From positions 124,001 through 188,000 of the forward strand of contig CAWELJ010000011.1 in the NCBI GenBank assembly GCA_963809825.1: a DNA stretch of 64,000 nucleotides, read 5' to 3'. Source of the DNA: Bog-473 sp963809825 (GTDB taxonomy: Bacteria; Actinomycetota; Acidimicrobiia; Acidimicrobiales; RAAP-2). The stretch's first letter is position 1. Each line of letters starts with the position of its first letter. The position numbers and the translations under genes were made by a program. A model generated the notes under the pieces. That model saw only the letters and a list, made by a program, of their open reading frames with translations, had not been told where the DNA came from and did no database searches. Below are positions 59,232 through 64,000 of the stretch, piece after piece.

Positions 59232-60449
59232 GTGGATTTTGCCCTGGCGCCCGAGGACGAGAAGTTCCGCGACGAGCTCCGGGCCTGGCTGGACGAGAAC
59301 CTGCCGCCCTTCCTGGAGGCCCAGTCCCTCGGGGACGATGCAAGCCTGTCGGGCGAGGCCAGCCAGCAGCGGCGGCAGAAGTGGCAGCGCAAGCTGCACG
59401 AGGGTGGATGGGCTGCGATCCACTGGGGGCCCGAGTACGCCAACGGCCGCACCATCAACGCGATGCAACGCCTCCTCTACTCCGAGGTGATGGCCGAGTA
59501 CCGCACGCCCGGCATGTTCAACACGAACGGCATCTGGCAGATCGGGCCCATGATCATCGCCTGGGGGACCGAGGAGCAGAAGGCGCAGTGGCTCCCGTCC
59601 ATCCTCGAGGCGGAGGAGCACTGGTGCCAGGGCTTCAGCGAGCCCATGGCCGGCAACGACCTGGCGAACCTGCGCACGACCGCGATCTTGGACCCCGACA
59701 CGGACGAGTACGTCGTCAACGGGTCCAAGATCTGGATCAGCTCCGCCCACCTCGCCACGTGGGGGCTCTTCCTGCTGCGGACCGATCCCACGGCGATCGA
59801 GCGGGGCAAGAAGCACGAGGGGATCACGGCCTTCATCTTGAACATGAAGACGCCCGGCATCGACGTGCGCCCGATCCGCGACATGGCGGGCGAGGAGCTG
59901 TTCAACGAGATCTTCTTCACCGACGTGCGCATCCCGGCGAAGTGGCGGCTCGGCGACGAGGGCGCCGGCTGGATGGTGGCCATGGGCACGCTCGGCTACG
60001 AGCGGGTCGGCATCGCGTCGCAGATCGCCATCCTCGCCGCCGACCTGCGCGCCATGGTCGAGGCGGCCCGCTCGGTCAACCCCGACGCCCTTGCGGACCC
60101 GTCGCTGCGCGACCGCGTCGCCAAGCTGTGGACCGAGATCGAGCTGGCCCGGCTGCTCTCGCTGCGGGCGCTGAGCAAGATCATGAAGGGCGAGAAGAAC
60201 TGGCCCGAGGTGCCCTTCGCCAAGCTGTCGTGGTCGTCGATGGCCCAGACGCTGGCCGAGCTCGCCGTCGACCTGCTCGGCCCGGCCGGCCTCCTGGCCC
60301 GGGGCGGGCCCGACTCGGTCGACCGCGGCAAGTGGACCCGCCTCTACGCCTTCCAGCGCTACTCCACCATCGGCGGCGGCTCCACCGAGATCCAGAAGAA
60401 CATCATCGCCGACCGGGCCATCGCCATGCCCGGCAAGTCGCGTTCTTGA
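59232..60449 (+). CDS. acyl-CoA dehydrogenase (FadE-like, catalytic-type subunit)
   Basis: A 405-residue acyl-CoA dehydrogenase. It starts VDFALAPEDEKFRDELRAWL and carries CQGFSEPMAGNDLANLRT (a variant of SEPxAGSD with Asn for Ser), VNGSKIWISSAHLATWG and the C-terminal GGGSTEIQKNIIADRAIAMP. It is divergent from its presumed beta partner at 58038, with operator copy 8 between, and followed after 25 bp by a thiolase-like gene. It is the most diverged of the FadE set in its signature block, which suggests another substrate size. Confidence 0.9.
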   Translation: MDFALAPEDEKFRDELRAWLDENLPPFLEAQSLGDDASLSGEASQQRRQKWQRKLHEGGWAAIHWGPEYANGRTINAMQRLLYSEVMAEYRTPGMFNTNGIWQIGPMIIAWGTEEQKAQWLPSILEAEEHWCQGFSEPMAGNDLANLRTTAILDPDTDEYVVNGSKIWISSAHLATWGLFLLRTDPTAIERGKKHEGITAFILNMKTPGIDVRPIRDMAGEELFNEIFFTDVRIPAKWRLGDEGAGWMVAMGTLGYERVGIASQIAILAADLRAMVEAARSVNPDALADPSLRDRVAKLWTEIELARLLSLRALSKIMKGEKNWPEVPFAKLSWSSMAQTLAELAVDLLGPAGLLARGGPDSVDRGKWTRLYAFQRYSTIGGGSTEIQKNIIADRAIAMPGKSRS

Positions 60450-60474
60450 CCCGGGCCCCGTTGACGGCACCGCG

Positions 60475-61992
60475 TTGAGCGCCGACCCCCGCGCCACCTG
60501 CATCGTCGGCGTCGCCCGCCACACCTGGCACCCCTTCGACGTCGGCATCGCCAGCACGCCCGCACCGGAGCCGCTCGACATGTGGGAGCGGATGGCCCGG
60601 GACGCGGCGGACGACGCCGGCACCGGTGACGGCGCCGCCATCCTCCACGCGCTCGAGAGCATCGACGTCGTCTACTCGCAGTCCTGGCAGTACGACGACG
60701 CCGTGGCCCGGCTGGCCGAGCGGCTGGGGGCGTCGCCGGCGCGCCGGCGCTACTCGGGCATCGGCGGGTCGGTGCCCCACGTGCTGGCCACCGGGGCGGC
60801 CCGGGAGATCCGGGCGGGCGGCCTCGACCTGGCCCTGATCACCGGCGCCGAGGCACTGGCCACCGTCCGCCGCCTCAAGAAGGCCGGCGAGCGCCCGCAG
60901 TGGTCGTTCCGGCCGGCGGAGAAGCGGCCCTTCCCGATGGACATGGACTTCGACCCCTCCGAGATCAGCCATGCCGTCTTCGAGGCCTACCTCACCTTCG
61001 CCCTCTTCGACAACGCCCGCCGGGCGCACGGCGGGTGGGCGCCCGACGACCACCGCGCGACGCTGGGGCGCGTCATGTCGGCGATGACCGAGGTGGCCGC
61101 CCGCAGTCCGCACGCGTGGTTCCCCATTGCCCGCACCGCCGAGGAGATCGTGACGGCGACCGCGGACAACCGCATGGTGGCCTACCCGTACACGAAGTTG
61201 ATGACGGCGATCATGGACGTCGACATGGCGGCCGCCCTGGTGCTGGCCAGCGCCGAGAAGGCCGACGCGCTGGGCGTGCCCGAGGAACGGCGCGTCTACC
61301 TGCGCGGCTGGGGCTACGCCGAGGACCCGGCCCACGTGGCCGGCCACCCCGAGCTGTGGCGCTCCCCCGCCATGGCGGCGGCCGCGGCGGCGGCCCTGGC
61401 GGGCGCGGGCATCGGCGTCGACGACGTGGCGCACCTCGACCTCTACTCCTGCTTCGCCAGCTCGGTCTGCTTCGCGCTCGACGCCCTGGGCATCGGGCTC
61501 GACGATCCGCGGGCGCAGGCGGTGACCCAGACGGGCGGCCTGCCGTACCACGGCGGCCCGGGCTCCAACTACATGACGCATTCGCTGGCCGCCATGACGG
61601 AGACGCTGCGCCGCGACCCCGGTTCGTTCGGGATGGTGAGCGGGGTCGGCATGCACATGCAGAAGCACGCCTACGGGGTGTGGTCCACGGCGCCGGGGGT
61701 GGGGGTGGTCGCCGATCCCGCTCCGTATGCTGCCGCGGTGCCGGCGGTCGGGATCGTCGGTTCACCGGAGGGCGGGACGGCGGCGACCGTCGCCGCGTAC
61801 TCGGTGCTGCACGGGCGCGACGGCGGGCCGGAGCGGGCGTTGCTCGTCTGCGACGTGCCCGAGGGCGGGCGCTGCTACGCGCTGCTGGACGGGGGGGCCG
61901 AGGCGCTGGCCGAGGCGGAGCGTGTCGAGCTCGTCGGCCGCCGGGTGCGCCTCACGCCGCGCGACGGGGTCAACCTCGCGACGTTGCGCTAG
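60475..61992 (+). CDS. thiolase-like protein (acetyl-CoA acetyltransferase-like), Cys absent
   Basis: A 505-residue thiolase-superfamily protein, longer than standard thiolases by a C-terminal domain of about 90 residues that ends VRLTPRDGVNLATLR. The region of the nucleophile reads SGIGGSVPHVLATGAAREI without Cys. GLPYHGGPGSNYMTHSLAAM corresponds to the C-terminal His loop. LDLYSCFASSVCFA is the conserved segment before it. A TTG start is the only one that covers the first strand ATCIVGVARH. It follows the FadE gene by 25 bp and would act on the same acyl chain. Confidence 0.8.
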   Translation: MSADPRATCIVGVARHTWHPFDVGIASTPAPEPLDMWERMARDAADDAGTGDGAAILHALESIDVVYSQSWQYDDAVARLAERLGASPARRRYSGIGGSVPHVLATGAAREIRAGGLDLALITGAEALATVRRLKKAGERPQWSFRPAEKRPFPMDMDFDPSEISHAVFEAYLTFALFDNARRAHGGWAPDDHRATLGRVMSAMTEVAARSPHAWFPIARTAEEIVTATADNRMVAYPYTKLMTAIMDVDMAAALVLASAEKADALGVPEERRVYLRGWGYAEDPAHVAGHPELWRSPAMAAAAAAALAGAGIGVDDVAHLDLYSCFASSVCFALDALGIGLDDPRAQAVTQTGGLPYHGGPGSNYMTHSLAAMTETLRRDPGSFGMVSGVGMHMQKHAYGVWSTAPGVGVVADPAPYAAAVPAVGIVGSPEGGTAATVAAYSVLHGRDGGPERALLVCDVPEGGRCYALLDGGAEALAEAERVELVGRRVRLTPRDGVNLATLR

Positions 61993-62055
61993 CGAGGCCC
62001 GTCGGGACCGGCTCAGCCGGATCTGCCGCGGTGCCGATGTCCGTCGCCTGCCATT

Positions 62056-62790
62056 GTGGTCCGGGTGATCGTCGGTGACCGGCCCCGGGCGCAGGCCGGG
62101 CGCCCGACGGTGGCCGGCATCGACGGCTGCCGGAGCGGCTGGGTGGTGGCGACGGTGCCGGCGGCCGGCGGCGCCCCGCGGTCCGTCGAGGTGGTGGCGG
62201 ACCTCCGTGGCGTGGTCGCCGCCCTCGAGGCCGGGCACCTGGCCGCGGCGGCGATCGACATCCCGATCGGGCTGCCGGCGGCCGCCACCCGGCGCTGCGA
62301 CGTCGAGGCGCGCCGGTTGCTCGGCCCGCGGCGGTCCTCGGTCTTCCCCGCCCCGGTGCGCGCCGTGCTCGCGGCGGCGAGCTACGCCGAGGCGTGCGCG
62401 GCGTCCCGGGCGGCGTCCGGCAAGGCCGTCTCGAAGCAGCTGTTCAACATCGTCGCCAAGATCCGCCAGGTCGACGCGGTGATGTCACCCGTCCTTCAGG
62501 AGCGCCTCTTCGAGATGTGCCCCGAGCTGAGCTTCGCCCAGCTCGCCGGCGCACCGATGGGACACGCCAAGAAGACGGCCGCGGGACGGCTCGAACGGCT
62601 GGCGGCATTGCGCGGTCCGTTCCCGGGCATCGGCACGGAAGGCGCGGGGCGCATCCGTGGTGCGCAACCCGACGACGTCCTCGATGCGATGGTCGGCGCC
62701 TGGACGGCGCGCCGCTATGTGGCCGGGGAGCACCTGCACCTGGGCGGCGAGCGCGACCAGCGGGGGTTGCGCATGGAGATCATCGCCTGA
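62056..62790 (+). CDS. DUF429 family protein (RNase H-like fold)
   Basis: A 244-residue DUF429 protein. The first strand VAGIDGCRSGWVVATV carries the Asp typical of RNase H-like folds, AAIDIPIGLP carries a second Asp, and DVLDAMVGAWTARRY near the C-terminus carries a third, so the acidic triad of a predicted nuclease or kinase-like active site is complete. KQLFNIVAKIRQVD is the conserved middle helix. It starts with GTG. No functional link to neighbours is visible. Confidence 0.85.
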   Translation: MVRVIVGDRPRAQAGRPTVAGIDGCRSGWVVATVPAAGGAPRSVEVVADLRGVVAALEAGHLAAAAIDIPIGLPAAATRRCDVEARRLLGPRRSSVFPAPVRAVLAAASYAEACAASRAASGKAVSKQLFNIVAKIRQVDAVMSPVLQERLFEMCPELSFAQLAGAPMGHAKKTAAGRLERLAALRGPFPGIGTEGAGRIRGAQPDDVLDAMVGAWTARRYVAGEHLHLGGERDQRGLRMEIIA

Positions 62791-62825
62791 ACCGTCCCAA
62801 CGCTCGGCGGGGGCCGTACAACTGA

Positions 62826-63275
62826 TCAGCGGCCGCCCCGGGGCCCGCCCGCGTAGAGGTCGAGGAATTCCGAGACCCGCAGGACTCGGAGGGCGCCGCG
62901 CAGCAGCAGCGGGACGTGCTGCCGGTGCTCGTCGACGACGACCTCGGGCGCGCTGAGCTCGTACTCGCGACCCCGCGTGACCAGCCGCACGGCGCCGTGG
63001 GCGAACGCGTTCTTCACCCAGTCCGAGTCCCGGCCGTAGGTGAGCGCGATCCGGAAACCGTTCATCGTCCGGAACACCAGGACCGGTGTCCGGTACACGT
63101 TCCTGGTGCGGCGGCCCACATGGACGACGATCCCCATGCCGGGCAGCGTGCCGGCCACGTGCACGGACACCTTGTTGGTGACCGCCCGGTTCAGACGGGC
63201 CAGGCGGCGGCCGAGGCGCGGCGTCTGCGCCGCGGCGGGCGCCCGGGACGGCGGCCGCACGGAGTGCGCGCTCAT
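62826..63275 (-). CDS. deazaflavin (F420)-dependent nitroreductase-like protein (Ddn family)
   Basis: A 149-residue split-beta-barrel protein of the DUF385/Ddn family, which binds F420H2 and reduces quinones or nitro compounds. GRRTRNVYRTPVLVF and FRIALTYGRDSDWVKNAF are the family's core; the usual YGxxxxPxW block appears here as YGRDSDWVKN. The N-terminal 30 residues are basic and Pro/Ala-rich. Its ATG overlaps the stop of the upstream SDR (ATGA), so the pair is coupled. With the LLM gene at 24977 it points to F420 chemistry. Confidence 0.85.
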   Translation of the reverse strand: MSAHSVRPPSRAPAAAQTPRLGRRLARLNRAVTNKVSVHVAGTLPGMGIVVHVGRRTRNVYRTPVLVFRTMNGFRIALTYGRDSDWVKNAFAHGAVRLVTRGREYELSAPEVVVDEHRQHVPLLLRGALRVLRVSEFLDLYAGGPRGGR

Positions 63276-64000
63276 ACCAGGGTGAGCCCACCGTCCACGG
63301 CCAGCACCTGCCCCGTGATGTAGCTGGCCTCGTCCGAGAGGAGGAACACGGCGGCGGCCGCGACCTCCCACGCCGTCCCCTGGCGACCGAGCGGCACCGG
63401 CGTGCGGGTCCGCGACGGCCGGCCGGCCGAGGCGGCCCGGCCGAGCGGCGTGTCGATCAGCCCCGGGGCGAGCACGTTGGCCCGGATGCCGCGGCGGGCG
63501 CCCTCGACGGCGACGTGGCGGCTGAGGCCGATGAGGCCCGCCTTGGAGGCGTCGTAGGCGGGGATGCGGCTGCCCGGCCGCAGGCCGGCCACCGAGCCCA
63601 TGAAGACGATGGAGGCGTTGTCCGAGAGCGCCACGAGAGCGCGTCGCACCAGCAGGAAATGGGAGCGCAGGTTGAGGGCGAAGGTGCGGTCCCACTCGTC
63701 GGGCGACGTGCCGGCGACGCCCATGCCGAACCCGGTGCCCACGTTGAGCACCAGCCCGTCGGGTGCCAACCCGGGCTCGTCGGACACTGCCAGGCGGCAG
63801 CCCTCCTCGGTCGTCACGTCGGCGACGACGACCGCCGCCTTGCCGCCCTCCTCGGTGATGAGGCGCCAGGTCTCCTCGACCGCCGCCTCGTCGCGGTCCA
63901 CGCAGACGACCGACGCCCCCTCGCGGGCGGCCCGCACGGCGATGGCCCGGCCGTTGCCGACCGGTGCGTCGGGGTCGCGCGAGGGCTGGGTGCCGGCGCC
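63272..64000 (-). CDS. short-chain dehydrogenase/reductase, 5' end cut by the window edge
   Basis: At least 242 residues of an SDR; the N-terminus lies beyond the window. The visible start of the protein reads GAGTQPSRDPDAPVGNGRAIA in two pieces (GAGTQPSRDP and DAPVGNGRAIA), a glycine-rich turn expanded by an insertion relative to TGxxxGIG. LNVGTG replaces the common NNAG, and the active site includes VFMGSVAG and PAYDASK. GQVLAVDGGLTLV is the standard C-terminus. An internal GTG at 63937 is not the true start because it would delete the cofactor turn. It is coupled to the Ddn-like gene. Confidence 0.88.
   Translation of the reverse strand, partial: GAGTQPSRDPDAPVGNGRAIAVRAAREGASVVCVDRDEAAVEETWRLITEEGGKAAVVVADVTTEEGCRLAVSDEPGLAPDGLVLNVGTGFGMGVAGTSPDEWDRTFALNLRSHFLLVRRALVALSDNASIVFMGSVAGLRPGSRIPAYDASKAGLIGLSRHVAVEGARRGIRANVLAPGLIDTPLGRAASAGRPSRTRTPVPLGRQGTAWEVAAAAVFLLSDEASYITGQVLAVDGGLTLV

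Overview
The window is about 70% G+C and densely packed with genes on both strands. Several features point to an actinomycete, most likely of the class Acidimicrobiia: F420-type oxidoreductases, many FadE-like acyl-CoA dehydrogenases, short GTGA/ATGA gene overlaps, -10 boxes of the form TANNNT placed 6-8 nt before start codons (leaderless transcripts), and secreted proteins built from a 42-residue GGIFxFG repeat. The class assignment is inference. No integrase, transposase, CRISPR array or rRNA was seen.

Layout. 1-9.4 kb is mostly general genes: an orphan ParA-like ATPase, a secreted DUF3089 hydrolase, an MFS exporter coupled to a LOG-type phosphoribohydrolase, an FkbM methyltransferase, a Mug-type DNA glycosylase, an SDR and an anchored LppX/LprG-like protein. 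9.4-9.7 kb holds tRNA-Arg(UCU) and tRNA-His(GUG). 9.8-15 kb is a dehydrogenase/sugar-kinase module (SDR, zinc ADH, FGGY kinase, 2-hydroxyacid dehydrogenase, S51 peptidase). It is followed by an ABC-2 exporter (15-17.2 kb). 17.2-28.4 kb holds two D-aminoacylase-like amidohydrolases, an aldehyde dehydrogenase, two COG2159-type amidohydrolases (one fused to a SnoaL-like domain), an LLM/F420 oxidoreductase, a HAD phosphatase, and a DUF35 protein coupled to a cysteine-less thiolase-like protein. 28.5-35 kb holds a secreted repeat/SGNH protein, a GMC oxidoreductase with its small subunit, a DUF1023 hydrolase, a DMT transporter and a DedA protein. 35-64 kb is a large acyl-CoA catabolic region: seven acyl-CoA dehydrogenase domains in six genes, of which one gene is a tandem fusion; three CoA ligases; a crotonase; a CaiB-type CoA transferase; two further thiolase-like proteins; a cytochrome P450 with its [3Fe-4S] ferredoxin; a TetR regulator; a glycosyltransferase-methyltransferase fusion; a cNMP-binding protein; DUF429; a Ddn-like protein; and an SDR cut by the window edge.

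The main discovery candidate is a recurrent 14-bp palindrome, TGAC-N6-GTCA (consensus TGACRCNNGYGTCA). Eight copies were found, at gene starts or in divergent promoters, at 13213, 20505, 32366, 36236, 39746, 47737, 53165 and 59187. It lies beside the acyl-CoA dehydrogenases, a CoA ligase, the GMC pair, the P450/TetR pair, the amidohydrolase/ALDH pair and the sugar-kinase pair. This suggests that one regulator, plausibly the TetR protein at 53356, ties these operons into a single catabolic regulon. The likely chemistry is oxidation of a hydrophobic, CoA-activated substrate such as a terpenoid, steroid-like or branched acid: P450 and GMC oxidation, CoA ligation, heteromeric FadE dehydrogenation, hydration, then retro-aldol or thiolytic cleavage. 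The substrate itself cannot be read from the sequence.
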